NCBI GenBank assembly: GCA_028023455.1
Contig: JAQFVV010000257.1
Location: forward strand, 436,001 to 500,000
Direction of reading: 5' to 3'
Length of the DNA stretch: 64,000 nt
DNA from: Epiperipatus broadwayi
Lineage: Eukaryota; Onychophora; Udeonychophora; Euonychophora; Peripatidae
The first letter of the stretch is position 1. The number at the start of each line of letters is the position of its first letter. The position numbers and the translations under genes were made by a program. The notes under the pieces are model-generated. The model did no database searches. It was not told the DNA's origin and saw only the letters and a list, made by a program, of their open reading frames with translations. Below, piece after piece: positions 1-12,620 of this stretch.

Positions 1-615
1 ATAAATGAAATTATAATATAAGTATTCATTGTTTGAATATAAAATGTTATTATCATGTAAGAAAAGTATAATAAATTAGTATGAAATTTTATTTTGTTTT
101 TTTAAGTTTTGTGTTGAATTAATTTTGAAGTTAAATAAACACACACACACCTAATAATAATGATAACAAATTTATTGCATCTATGTAAAAGTTAAATGAT
201 GATTTCCAGGTACTATTTTAATAAATAAAATACTGAATAGCTATGATGTTAAATAAGTTAACATATGACATTGTGGATTGCAGCAAGAAATTACCATTTT
301 CTTATTGTAAAAAATGATTGAATATAGCAGCTACAGGGCACCTCAAATAATCATATTAATATTACCCAGAAACCATCTTTTCAATTTTACATTTATGTAT
401 ATTTGGATGCTAAAGGACTGTTAGAATTTTGCTTCAGGTATACAAATAATTAGCTGAACCTCTTCAGAATGAATTTGATTTAGAGTGATTATTGATCAGG
501 TAAATTTATTAGTAATGTTATGAAGGAATTTATAGAATTGAATATTATACTTGGGTTATAGTTCACTGTTTTACTTGTTATTTATTTTTTATGTAATTGA
601 TTTTTTTATTTGCAG
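1..615 (+). other. ANKRD27 intron, upstream part
   Basis: No coding exon is visible before the acceptor at 611-615 (tgcag). The sequence is AT-rich with a short CA run near 139-150. Exons for the VPS9 domain and the N-terminus must lie before the window, because the first exon seen corresponds to the segment just after VPS9 in the human protein. Confidence 0.6.
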
Positions 616-708
616 GGTATTTCTGTGAATCTTTTATCTCCCAAGCTAACTTCGTCTTCTTGGATGAATTTAGAAGAAAGTAATAACTCTGTACAACTTT
701 TTTTTCAA
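616..708 (+). CDS. ANKRD27: ANKRD27 (VARP) exon: linker between VPS9 domain and ankyrin repeats
   Basis: This internal exon of 93 nt (31 codons) is open only in the frame starting at 616; the other two frames hit stops. The acceptor is tgcag at 611-615 and the donor is gtaaga at 709. It ends with VQLFFQ and joins in phase to CIRDNQIG of the exon at 8266. The joined run LFFQCIRDNQIGDVEQCL matches, from memory, the human ANKRD27 stretch just before its cysteine motif, and NLLSPKLTSSS resembles the human segment before that. ANKRD27 is a cytosolic effector on endosomes: it is a GEF for Rab21, binds Rab32/38 and VAMP7, and is recruited by retromer VPS29. The exon is weakly conserved alone, and the assignment rests on the splice junction and phase. 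RNA-seq would settle the boundaries. Confidence 0.75.
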
Positions 709-936
709 GTAAGAAAAAAATATTTAAATATTTTGTATTTTTGCTATTTTTGATTTCAATAACGTATTCTTTGAAAATTATTTGTCATTCCATCAAACGT
801 AAAATATTTTAGGACATATTAATATACTGTTATTACTTGGCAGGTTAAGGGTGATCACCTGATTACATATAGCTTTCCAGAAAACATACTTGACTACCTG
901 GATACTAAGAAATTTTTAAATTTTTTATTAAAATAA

Positions 937-1544
937 ATATTTTTCAAATAAATTCTCATTTTTGATTAACAAAACTAACTATCTGAAATGAAATATCATG
1001 AAAATTTTTTAAATATTTAAATGTTAAAGAAAAATGAATTATAAATACTGATTAATCCTTAAACTTGAGCAAAAAGTTGACTAGTGATGCCTAAATAAAT
1101 AAAGGTAATGATAGTGATTTATGTGCCAGATTTTTATTTAATCTGCATTCTGATATAATTATGCAAAATTTTTGATCGCTTTTGTCTATTACTAATTTAC
1201 AGAACCAAGATAGTAATTGGTCTGAGGCACAGGGGGAGGGGGGTTGAACAGTAAAAACATATATGAATTTTCAGTTTTATTATTATGAAATGGAATTTCA
1301 AATGCTGGTTTTGATTTATTTTGTGTTATTTTATTTTATTTTGTCCATGATGTGCATTTTCATTATTTTTCCTGACTATTGACAAAGTCCATTGTCTTTC
1401 TTCTCAATTGCCTGATAGCTCTTAAATGAAATATCAGTTGAGTTTTTTTGAAGACAGAATGAATGTGTGTGTGAATGTTTTTTTCCCCATTCTAATAGAT
1501 ATTTACAATCATGACATACAAAAATAAAAACATGATCCTTATTT
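937..1544. other. Intronic spacer, no gene seen
   Basis: AT-rich intron between the first visible ANKRD27 exon and the first LINE. It has a short G-rich patch near 1231-1245 and no coding signal. The open stretch at 844-936 just before it is discussed under findings. Confidence 0.6.
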
Positions 1545-4377
1545 TCAGAGGGCTGTATAGTCAGTCAAGGCAGCAGTTGATGATCAAAAGTGGAGGGTGC
1601 TAAGAATCTCCTGATTGCAAACCCAGACTCCCATTACCTTTTATTTAAGTACTTACAACTGCAGATCACTTTAAAGTGAAAAAAGATTGCAAGAATTGGA
1701 AGAACTGTCATATTAAATGGGACATTATTGAACTTTGTGAAATTAGAAGAAAAAATGAAGAGACAATTGTAGTTAAAAAGTGGACATGCACTGTATTACA
1801 AAGGAACATATATTGGATGTACAAGTGAATAGAATTCATTATAAATAATAAGTGGAAGAACAACATTGTGGAGATTGATGGTGTATCTGACAGAGTGGCA
1901 ACTTGTTATTCAACTTAATAGCAGATGTCAAATGCAGATAATTCAGGTTTGTGTTCAAAAAAGTTCTCATTGTGATGAAGAAATAGAGGATTTTTATATG
2001 GATGTACAAGCTTTTGATCAGACCAAACAACATTGTAAAATTGTCATGGGAGAGTTTAATGCTAGAATTGGTAAACAATTAAAATTTGAAAGCTGTAGGG
2101 ACATTTGTTTGTGGTGATAGAAATGAGAGAGAACATAACCTATGGAGTTTGCAGAAAAGAGAAACTTTATATTATGAATTCTTTTTTTGAGAAAAATGTT
2201 AAATGCAAATGTGCATGGAAACATCCAAATGATGGTACAGCAGAATTGGATTATATTTTGATTAACAGAAAATTTGTATTTTAAGAAGTGATAATTGATT
2301 AGAAAGATATAAGATACATGTTAATGTAAAAGTAGAGAGAAAAAATTATTAAGAAAAACAACATTCACAGTTGATATTCCTAGTATTGAGAAACATTCCA
2401 ATGAATTTTAATTAGAACTTGCAAATCGTTTTGAAGTATTAACAGATTTTGAACATGATTCAAATTTGAATGAATTCAATGAGAAGATAACTGATACACT
2501 TTTTAAAACTACAACAAAGATATCTGGTACAAAAAAGCAGCAATTGACCAGTAAAAATTTATTCTGAGACAAGACATTATGAAAATATTTAAAAATAATG
2601 CATTAAGAAGGATTGATAAGTATCTTGAATTTTGTAAAGTGGTACGAAAAAGAGTTGATAATGAAATAAGAAAGTATAATTGTGAATTAGCAAGGAAAGC
2701 TATAGAAGAAAATAAAAGTCTTAAGAGTGTAAAACAACATCTTGGTATTGTTATGAAATTTGTTTCCTCAATAAGCAGAAAGAGATGGAACTATTATTAA
2801 AAAGAGAGATGACATCATGAAATGTTAGAAGAGTTCTATCAAGAATTATATAGCAATAAAGAACAAGGAAAAGTACCTTTTACAACTACTATATCTTCTG
2901 AATTGCCCAGGATTTTAAATGAAGAAGTGAGACATGCAATTAAATTTATGAAGAAAGGAAAAGCTCCAGGTAATGATGGAATTATAATTGATATCTTAAA
3001 AGAAGCAGGTGAAGAAATAGAAAATTTTTTGGCAAAGTTATATACCAAATGACTAAATGATAAAGATGTATCAGATAATTGGGAAAATGCAGTATTAATA
3101 TTAATATTTAAAAAAGGTGATAAAGAAGATATTAGAAATTATAGACCTATCAATATTTTATCAGTTCTATTCAAAATTTTTACCAAAATAATTATAATTC
3201 ATCTACAGCGATCTTTGGATGTTAACTAACCCAAAGAACAAACTGGATTTAAAAGTAGTTTTAGTACAGTGGATCACATCCAAGTATTGATAGAAGTTAT
3301 AGAAAGGGCCAATGAAAATGAGTCACCATTATGCTTTGGATTTGTATATTATGAAAGCCATTTGATTCTATAAGCATTTCTTGTGTGATTAAAGCATTAG
3401 ATCATCAAGCAATAGAGATAGGATATTGCCATATTCTGAAAAATATTTATAAAATGCAACAGCAACAATTAAATTACATAATGATACTAGGATGATTAAT
3501 ATTGAGAAGGGTATATGACAGTGTGACTCCATATTTCCAAATTTTTTTACAGCAGTTTTGCAAGAAGTATTTTGTGAAATAAAAATGGAAGCTAAGGTAG
3601 TAAACATAAATTGAGATTATTTAAGTCATCTAGATTTTGAAGATGAGGTAGTTGTTTTTGAAAATAATACTGTAGAGCCTCAAGAAATGTTGCAAGAGTT
3701 ATCTGATGAAAGAAAGAAAGTAATTTTAAAAGTAAATGTTAAAAAGACTAAAATAACATTCAATGTATTTTTTCAAAAGATGGAAATAAAGATTGATAGT
3801 GATAAGTTAGAAGATAACAAATACAAATATCATGGTCAAATTATTACTACAGATGAAAACATAATGGATGAAATTAATCATCAAACTAAACTTGGTTGGA
3901 ATGCTTTTGGTAGGAAATATGTCTATGTGTTCGGAAAGAAAGATTTTTAATAAAGTGTTTTATCAGTTCTTACTTATGGATCTGTGACTTGGACACTTAA
4001 CAAAAGTGTGACACAGAGACTTCAGATCACTCAATGAAGTATGGAGAGATGCATGTTAGGAATAGAAAATCGTAAATGAAATACATGGGTGAGAGAACAG
4101 ACAGGTGTTATTGATATCATTAAAAGAATTAAGAGAGTGAAGTCGAGTTGGGATGGAGATACTACTAAAAGGATGGCAATAGATGGACAGTTTAAATATT
4201 AAACTGGATTCGAAGAGATTATAAAAGACTTAGAAAAAGGGTACATTTGAGATGGATAGATGAAATAATAAAGTGTGGTGGGGTGATATGGAGAAGAGAG
4301 ATTAGATATTGAAGAAGATGGATTGAACTTAGAGAGACCTTCATCCTGCAGTGGATAGATAATGTTTGAAAATGATG
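1545..4377 (+). mobile_element. RTE-like non-LTR retrotransposon (LINE), copy 1, decayed
   Basis: This is a near full-length relic about 2.8 kb long, with its single protein broken by many stops and frameshifts. In order it shows an AP-like endonuclease with VMGEFNARIG near 2044-2073 and a later ELDYILINRKF; a reverse transcriptase region with KGKAPGNDGI near 2956-2985, FSTVDHIQVL near 3261 and CFGFVYYE; then the catalytic box region near 3634, where the usual FADD is now FEDE. It continues with NVKKTKITFN and YHGQIITTDENIMDEI, and ends with LINE-typical sequence meaning roughly 'TYGS.TWTL' then 'MERCMLG'. The 3' end carries cttcatcctgcagtggat and short gat/atg units. Order and motifs fit the RTE group. 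Loss of the catalytic aspartate and many stops mean it is inactive. The same family recurs at 6240 and 41629. Confidence 0.88.
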
Positions 4378-6239
4378 TCAAATATTATCTGTGAAGTGTT
4401 GAGAAAACTAATATTAAAGTTATTTGTCTTCAGTGTTGTTTTTTTTAATCTTAAATGGAGGGGCTAACATTTTTAATGCTAAAAAGAAATTCTAACAATG
4501 TCTGCTAATTGCTTTTCTGAAAATCAAATTTATGTTCAAGTAAATGGAATCAACCTGCATATTTGGATTTAAATGGGCTGATAAGAGTAGAAGAGATGGG
4601 ATGGTTTATGAAAGTGTGGATTGTGATAAATAAGTATTGACAATGAGTTTTTTTTTTTTTTTTAGTTTCCATGAAATCAATATATTATTTAATTTGCTAT
4701 TTAAATGACACATTTTGACAGTATTTAATGAGAAACGCACTATAATTGAATAAAAAATTGCAGTTTAATATTTAAATTTGTAACAAAAAAGAATATATTA
4801 AGGATTTAGACTATACTATTAGTGCGTCAAATGATAATTCTACTTACAATGTGTGTTTAAAATTTACCAATACAGAAAAAGAAAGGTTATTTTTTTCATT
4901 AAATATTGCAGAAGTAATTATAATGTAAATGTTCTTTGCAATTGAATTAATCAAAATAAGATTTCAGAAACTGCTTTAATTAAAAAAAGAAGCTGATTAA
5001 AACCTATTGAACTATTAAAACTTAAAATATATCTATTTATTTTAGTAGTGAGTATTTGAAAATTAAATTGAGAGAGTGCAAACTTCTCAAGCGCTTGTGA
5101 CTATTAGTAACCAATCAGATCTTAAGCACTGGGACAGAGAATTTAACAAGAAAAGAGTGGTCCCCCTGCCATTCGTTAATAATTTCAATCTTTTAATAAA
5201 ATTTGCTATTATGTATTTGAACAATTCCCCTCTTGAATAGTTCATTATTTCTAAGTATGGAAATAGCTGGCGACTACTGCAGAAGTTTTCAGCAGATTCA
5301 TGACATATGTATTCATACAACTTAACAAGATGGGTTGTGATAACTTATAATTATCAACTATATATATGTTTGAAAATTAAACCATTTAATTTGATTATTT
5401 TCGTGAGCGCAAATTGGAAAGTTTCCAGTCACTTCAAAGTGTATAGTGGAGAGAGGGAGCAGACACTATCTTTTTAAAGATAATTTAAAAATAGCAGTAC
5501 TAGACAATATAGTTTTCAGCCGTTATACATTAAAAATCAACAAGAAATTAATATTTTATCTATGAAAGTATTAAATAAATCATACCTACACACGTATATA
5601 AATATAAAACTTGGAAAAAAAAAGCCTCACCAACGAATTCAGAAGTTGCAAACATTTTAACAAACTTTTATTCTAGTATTTTAAGAGTGTGTTGGTTAAG
5701 AATAAGTAATAAGTAGTATATGAAAATTTATGGGCGGGGGCATTTGGAAAATTTTAAATTGGAGATTAGATATTGATAATGACAGTGGATGGAGTTTATA
5801 CTATGAGGACGAGAAAATATTGTGAGGGTTTTAGTTTGGACACTATATCTTTTTTAGCGTTGAAAGCAACTTGAAGTGAAAGTGTATATATAGGGGCCCT
5901 GTGGTGTGAGAATTGACATATCTTTATGCTCTGTTCATTAACTGAGAAATGATTTCAGTTTAATGAACCTTAAAACTTTTTAAAATTACAAATAATCTCA
6001 GCATTTTTTAAAGATAGATATCCCATAGTGAATCCATGAACCATTGGTAATGAATATCGAGCTATGTGCTATTTGCTTTCAACATCATAAAAGAATAATT
6101 GCTAAAAGCAATGTATTCATGCACATTAATTAAAGAAGTGAATCTTCTTAATATCATTTATTTATTTATTGATAAATAGATATTTAGGATGCAATCTTAA
6201 TCTTAATTGGTCAAATGAATGTCAAAGCACTGACTATAA
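4378..6239. other. Intronic sequence with an unexplained, less AT-rich repeat-like block
   Basis: No gene is visible. The part from about 5075 to 5930 is less AT-rich than its surroundings and reads like an old repeat: it has an accaatcagat box near 5109, an aagaaaagagtggtcccc block near 5148, and a second G-rich part near 5720-5900. The CCAAT-like box followed by the purine block faintly resembles the unit of the array at 59324. The rest is featureless AT-rich DNA. Confidence 0.35.
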
Positions 6240-7670
6240 AATAAAAAAATATGATTATATATAACAATGTAAAGAAATATAAGATAAATTAATAAAAAAA
6301 TAGAGAGACAAAAATCATAATAAAAAATAAAAGACATTAATTGTTGATAAGATCTTCAGAAACATTTTTATGAATTGAAGCTAGAATTTGTAAATCGTGT
6401 TAAAACACTAACAGCCAGTCTTCAACATGGCTCAGACACAAATAAGACCAAAAAGAAAATAACTGACATTTTAATCAGAAACTTGTACACAAATAGCTGT
6501 TATAAAAAAGCAGCAATTCATCAATATATTATCGAGTGAGATAATGCAATGCATGAAAAAAAGAAGTAATATGAAAATATATATTTCTATTTTATATCAT
6601 TTAATATAATTTTATATATTTAATTCTTTTAAATGAGTCATTATTAAACAGGTTTAAAAAACTAACCCTAGAGTAGCAATGAAAGCAAAAATATGTCAAA
6701 AAATCTCAAAAGTATAAATTTGATATTAGAAGAAAAGTTGTTTTAGCAATAAGAAGAAAACATGACACTATTATTAGAGGATTGATGGCATTATGAAATA
6801 ATGAAGTATATGAAAAAAAATTGCAAAGAATTTTATATCAGTTAATAATGTAAAGCTCAAGGGTATAATCAAATTATCACAAATATTTGAAATAAATAAA
6901 AGAAGAGGTGGGTAAACTATTGGTAAAGCTATATAACAAATATTTAAATAAAATGTGTACCAGATTTCTAAAAAATATATATAATTATATTTAATAAAGA
7001 TGAAAATTATCAACTTTTTAGTCTTAGGTCAATTTTTGATAGGATCTTTACTAAGATTATTACAACTCATTTACATTCATATATTGAAAGAAATTGTAAA
7101 AATAATTAATGATTGTGATTGAAACTCTATAATTTATTATACTTTGGATTTGTAGATTATGAAATGCATTTGCTTTAATAAGCAGTTGTTTGTATAAGCA
7201 TGTTCAGTGGTGATTAAAATGAAATGTGCCTATTTGCTTTAATGGTTTGTGTTTTACCAATATTCACAGATCTAAGACTTGGAAAGTTAATAGAGACTTT
7301 AGTGCATGCACTAAAATTTATGAGAGATGCATGTTATTAGTCTTAACAATAGAAAACAAAATCTATTACTTAGAAATCAAATAAGTATCAATAACCTCAT
7401 TGTATGAATTAAAACATTAAACTGGACATGGGTTGGACATATCATCAATAGAATAAATGAACAACAGAAATCATATACCAGATTCTGTGAGATTGTAAGA
7501 GCTAGAAAGAGATTATGTGTGAGGTGACTGGATGAGGTAGGAAAGTTTGCTTGATTAATGTTAAGAAGAGAAGCTGTAGATCATAGAATCTGGAATAACT
7601 TAGGGTAAATTATAGTGGCTGAAAATAATGAGAGGATGATGTTGTCTATGGAGAAAATATTATACTTTAA
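6240..7670 (+). mobile_element. RTE-like LINE, copy 2, internally deleted
   Basis: This is a heavily decayed second copy of the family at 1545. 6330-6600 aligns with 2380-2590 of copy 1 (shared word aaaaaagcagcaatt). Near 7030-7100 the reading FDRIFTKIITTHL is the RT motif usually written 'KIFTKII..RL'. Near 7140 FGFVDYE matches the same point in copy 1. 7250-7560 is the C-terminal tail, including WVGHIINRINEQ-like and VRWLDEV-like sequence with a stop. Large parts between these landmarks are missing, including the FADD box. No open frame longer than about 80 codons survives. Confidence 0.72.
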
Positions 7671-8265
7671 TGGGCACTTAGGAAGAAGAGATAGAAAAAA
7701 ATCAAGCTGCATGGCTTTCTTCTCTATTTAAGGAATTAAAGATAAATATTAGGAAATAGCAACAGTATTTTAAAAAGCTCTTAATTAGATATCAGATCAT
7801 AACAAACAAAAGAGATTTTATAAAGTATGGACGGATATCATTCTTTAATGCAGATCTTTTGCAAGAGTGAAAAATACAAAATCTATCAGATTACTCTTGA
7901 AAGCAAAGTTATTAAAAAAAGTAGTTTGAGAAATAAAAAGGGGACTTAAATAAATGAATAGGTTTAAGAATTTAGGATCGGTAATTTAAAAATAAAAATT
8001 GGGAACATTTATCTTTGCTGATTACTAACTTGCCCCTTTTCCCCCTTTGGATAATATTTATGCCATACAATATTTGTTACACACAGTTTATGCATATGGA
8101 AGAGGGACTGGGTTCAAGTTTTTAAAGTTTTATTTCTTTCTCAACTCAATTTTAATCATTTTAAATATATATTTTCCGTATCTAAATAATTTAATTATAA
8201 ATATATTTCATTTATATTTTTACTGTCGTTTTTTTTTTTTTAACTTTTGTAAATTGTTTTTCTAG
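7671..8265. other. Intronic spacer before ANKRD27 exon
   Basis: No gene is seen. A T-rich tract (8229-8263) directly precedes the splice acceptor at 8261-8265 and serves as its polypyrimidine tract. An open reading stretch at 8047-8265 has T-rich, low-complexity composition and is not convincing as protein. Confidence 0.6.
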
Positions 8266-8452
8266 TGTATTCGAGACAATCAAATTGGGGACGTGGAGCA
8301 GTGTTTAGCTAAAAGCAAGAACCTTCTAGACAATGTTAATCTTAAATTGTGCCATCCTCTTTGCTCTTGTGATAGTTGTGAAAAAATTATAGCCAGGAGT
8401 AGAGCTGATTCTTCAGTGACTGTTTTCTCCAGAGATGATAGAGGCTTCACAG
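8266..8452 (+). CDS. ANKRD27: ANKRD27 (VARP) exon: Zn-fingernail cysteine motif and start of ankyrin repeat 1
   Basis: This exon of 187 nt holds 62 codons plus one base (phase 1), with acceptor tctag at 8261-8265 and donor gtaaat at 8453. Codons 29-38 (8350-8379) read CHPLCSCDSC, the four-cysteine CHPLCxCxxC signature. In human VARP this folds round a zinc ion as a small fingernail that docks on VPS29, linking VARP to retromer. The exon then reads SRDDRGFT, the lead-in to the first ankyrin repeat, closely matching human SRDDRG. Downstream, the split codon G/GA joins the exon at 12481. All four zinc ligands are intact, and CHP and SRDDRG are conserved, so the orthology call is strong. A different ankyrin protein is unlikely because this cysteine motif is characteristic of VARP. 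Confidence 0.92.
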
Positions 8453-9387
8453 GTAAATAGACTTTTCATTTGATTTTAGCCATTAGATTTATAAAGTCTC
8501 AATATAAAGACAATAAAAGTTTGCTCTAAAACATTTCTTGAGAAAATTGAATTATTCTGTCATTCTTTGTTACTGAGAAGCTTTTATGTAGATTTTTTTT
8601 TGCCCCAAATACACTTTCAATTTTTTCTTTTTTATATATATATACAGTCATAAAATAATGTCACTACTTATATATATTGCCATAAATCAAGCAATAACCC
8701 TTAGTCAACGTACTTATATGTGAAAAGTTAACGAAAAATTTTCTGAGGATTTTGAATTCCATTGAGATGATTTAATATTGGAAATAAATGTTTTAATGAT
8801 AAAATTGATAATTGCTAGATATATTTTGTAAATAACGATGTTATTTACTTTTAAGAAAATTAAATTGTATATAAATAATGAATAAAATATTTTTTTTAAG
8901 CATAAAAAATTTAAACGAGTCTCTATAATCATTATAAAGAGAAATGAGACAAATAAATATATAATAAAAAAAAGTTATTAATATATCGTAATGGTCAAAT
9001 ACAGAAAAATATTTTGAGATGAGGCCTGGATTTATATGAAAAAAATGTATTGAGATTAAAATAGACATTATAACCAGCAGAAAAAACATAACGTATTATA
9101 AATGCGCCCTGTTATAAAGAAATTTAATATAGTGAAAGGGAAGAGTAATAATATTCTAAATATTTGATGCAGTGAAATAAAACTTTTACGAAACGTAACT
9201 AATAATTAAAGTGAAAAAAGATATCCAGTAAAATGCTTAGTATATAATATTACTATTTATATATGTAAAATTTCTGTCAGAATTTATATTAGAAGAGAAT
9301 TTTTTATTAGTGATGTTTAAGATCTCTATTGCTCTGTTATAAAGGACACCTTTGGGGATAATCAATCAAAAATTTAGGATTTAAGAA
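8453..9387. other. Intronic spacer, no gene seen
   Basis: AT-rich intron. Minus-strand open stretches at 8714-9089 are Phe/Ile/Leu-rich by base composition only and show no motif. Confidence 0.55.
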
Positions 9388-9492
9388 TTTTTTTTAAAAG
9401 TGTCATAGCATCGGCCGGGACGCGAACCCGCAATCCGGGCAACTGCCTGCAAGTTTAAGGCAGTCGCACTGACCTCTCGATCTATTCACTCA
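9388..9492 (-). mobile_element. Short tRNA-derived SINE, copy 1
   Basis: On the minus strand the block reads as a tRNA-like head. It has gatcgagaggtc as a degraded box A, an anticodon-arm-like ctgcc...ggcag pair, and ggttcgcgtcc as box B, followed by a ggccgatgctatgaca end and an A-rich tail (the T run at 9390-9398 on the plus strand). The same order is seen at 36720 and 53907. The long interval between the boxes suggests descent from a class II (Leu or Ser type) tRNA. No clear target-site duplication was found for this copy, so it is probably older. Confidence 0.72.
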
Positions 9493-12480
9493 CAATATTT
9501 GATTTTCTGATCCTGTTAAAATGTAAAAGAGAGTGAGTTTACGTTTATGGAGTGGAGAATGTAAATCGAAGATGAACTAATGTAATAATGATATATGAAA
9601 ATGGTATATATATATTGTCATTAAAATAATGTCTTATTTATAGATTTAATGCATTTATATAGTTGCTAATGTTTGTATATAAATGATTAATAAGGAAAGC
9701 AATTGCAAATTGTTACAACTCAATTCTTTTTTTATTACTTAATCATTGTTTTTTTTTTTGCCAATGATAAAAGTTCAAATGCTTTCTGATATTTCTTAGC
9801 TTATGAAACAAATATTTATTAATAAGCATTTAGATTTTAGTACTTAATAAATGTAGCAGTACAGATTCTAAGGGGAACCTGGGGTGATGACAAATCATTA
9901 TTGTCAACTCAGTATAACTAATCAAATTAAATAATGAATATAAAATTAAATATAAAAGGAAAGAAAACAAGAGATCACCACAGATCTAACTATAAGTTCA
10001 ACAGCATTACACAAAAGAATCATTCATCATCATGAATGATCAACAATAAAAATAAATCAACAGTCAATCTTGTGACTGGATTTGAAAGTGGTCCACTATA
10101 GACCAGGCTAATAATTTAGCCATAGCCAAATCTAGGGCAGGAATATAAACAATAGTTATCTCGATGCACATTCTTATGTGCCATTCCATCAAAATATAAC
10201 AATAAATCAAATAATGCTGAGATACTAAAAACATCTTGATCATTCACTTAGTACCATTAATGTACTGGCCAACTATAAAATAAAATTTTTAAAAATAATA
10301 AATAAAATGAAATGTAATGCATAGACTTTACAGGATAACCTCTTTGTGCCACCCATCATCATTATCATCATCTGGATGTTTGTAAACACTAAATATAACC
10401 CCATTTTTGCATAACAGATTGTCTGCATGAATCCAGCTCAGTGAACAAAAGTTCTATAACTGTTACTGTGAACAAGTGATATAATACAAACATATAATAT
10501 TTTAAATCTATTCTATGATTGAGTAAATTTACTGGAATAACTTTAACAATGAAATATCAATTTGTTAATAACAATAAAAATGAAATTAAGGTCTGCAGAA
10601 TATGGATTAAGTCATCTGATTTGATTAATACAAAAATAAATCCACTATTCCATTGTAATAATTCAAATATGTTTCAATAAAACATTTAACATGTGGTATA
10701 ATAATTTATGAACATATTTGAATTATCATAAATCTATAAATGAAATTCATTTTTTATAATACATATACGTGTGTGCGTATGGAATGTGTGCATGCACTGA
10801 TGTTTATATCGTATATCTTAATTTGTCAAAATAATAAACTTATTAAAAATATTATATTTTTCACAATTAATTCCATGTTGAAAATATGCATAAAATTCAC
10901 ATGTATGTGTATATATATATAAACAGTATGAATTAAATTTATTAATTCATTCATTATCCAATGGGTAAAAAAGTTTTTCTTTTTACTTTCTAAAAAAAAA
11001 AGTAATATTAATTCTTTGACAATTCTTCATAAAAGTTTTCTTTTTTAACAGGTTACTCCTAATTAATTGTAAATGTCTTTAGAAGTACTCCGCAAGTTTT
11101 TTTTCCCAATGTAGAAAGATTTTTGGAGTTTACTTTTTTAAAAAAATAAAATCATCTGCGAATCAATCCCCCACCCCCCACACGCATTTAGATCTCAATG
11201 CAAGCAAAAATTATTTATTTGTTTTACTTTTAAACTAGAGATTTTAACAATCATCATTTTCTATAAAGAATTTCACTTTTAATAAATAATCTGGAAATAT
11301 TTTTGTTGAATAAACTTATTTAATTAAAAATAATAATTGTAATTTAAAAAATACAGCTGTCATTTTCACTACAGAAATTATTTAAAATAACTGACCAGTT
11401 GAACTTTATATATATGATGCAGTACATTTATCTGTGCCTCTTTTTATATATAAATTAGTATATGTATAAACTAATTATTCAGCAAATGATGGATTCTCTG
11501 GGTAAACTGGTCTCTTCTAAACTGTATACTGGCTTTATTTATCTTGACTATTCATTCAATAATGGTTGATAAATAGATGTTTAGTTATTAATTAAGTAGA
11601 GTTAAATCAGATCGATGAAATAAGTGTTTGTGTGCAATAAAATATTATTGCAATATACATGTGAGCCTTTAACACTGATAGAAGAGATGTTATATTTCTA
11701 TTGGCCTTTAACCCTAATATATGTTTATATTATAGAGATTGATGATTATAATACATTATATCTTCTGATGAGTTTTGACAGACAAAATTTTCAGGCAGTA
11801 TTATTTGGGAGATAGTTATAGAAAGTATTAAAAGTAAAATAGAGTCTCCAGGATTTATTGTTTTTGAATCTGTGAATTATATCATATTAAAATATATATA
11901 TATGAGATTAAATATATATTTTATTTATTGAGTATCTGAAGGATTGTTTTAAAAATTATTATATTGGTAATGTAGTTCATTTTATAACCGAATATTTAAT
12001 GCAGGATTTAGAGTGTTGACAACTTATTTATGAAAATAATGATTGCAAGTCTATATGCCATGTTCATAACCTAGGATTTGAATATGAGAGAAGTCTTTAC
12101 ATTTTTAGGTAACAAACAAGTATAAAATTTTTGTTTTAGGAAGCCAATCCATAGCTGACTCTAATAGCCATTCTGATCATTGTTCTTAGTAGAAAGTTAA
12201 AACTGAAAGCTCTGATTATCTGATATTTGTAAAACCTAATGAATATTTTGTACTTCATTTTTTTATGAAGAGAAATGCTAGTGAGAGCTTTGCCCTGAAG
12301 TGGGTATTTATAGGTTGTTTTAATTATATATATTTATTTGCAAATGCATCTATGTGTATTTATTATTGTTTACATCTTTGTTACTGTAAGTGTAATAATT
12401 ATTGAACTCAAAGAAAGCTTGACTGTAGGATTTTATTTTTTATTTAGTTTTTAATTGAATATTGAAATATTATTTTTTAG
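9493..12480. other. Intronic spacer, no gene seen
   Basis: AT-rich intron up to the acceptor of the ANKRD27 exon at 12481. The part at 9870-10470 is a little less AT-rich and may be an old repeat, with an atcatcattatcatcatc run near 10356, but no family is recognised. Open stretches at 10740-10922 and 11624-11815 show no protein motif. Confidence 0.5.
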
Positions 12481-12620
12481 GATTACATGCTGCATCATTT
12501 TATGGTCACTGTAATTTAGTAGAAGTTTTGATACAGCATGATGCAGATATTAATGCTACTGACTACCATGGATCAACTCCACTCCATATAGCTGCCCAGA
12601 AAGGTCATCAAAGGATTACG
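12481..12620 (+). CDS. ANKRD27: ANKRD27 (VARP) exon: ankyrin repeats 1-2
   Basis: This exon of 140 nt contributes two bases completing a glycine codon and then 46 full codons, ending in phase 0. The acceptor is tttag at 12476-12480 and the donor is gtatgt at 12621. The translation has ankyrin consensus features: [18 protein letters not shown], then [19 protein letters not shown] and [15 protein letters not shown] with TPLH is nearly identical to human ANKRD27. The first repeat has TGLH in place of the usual TPLH. In the human protein this ankyrin block and its later partner bind Rab32/38 and VAMP7. The frame joins without gap to LLLIDSGA in the exon at 24042. Confidence 0.93.
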
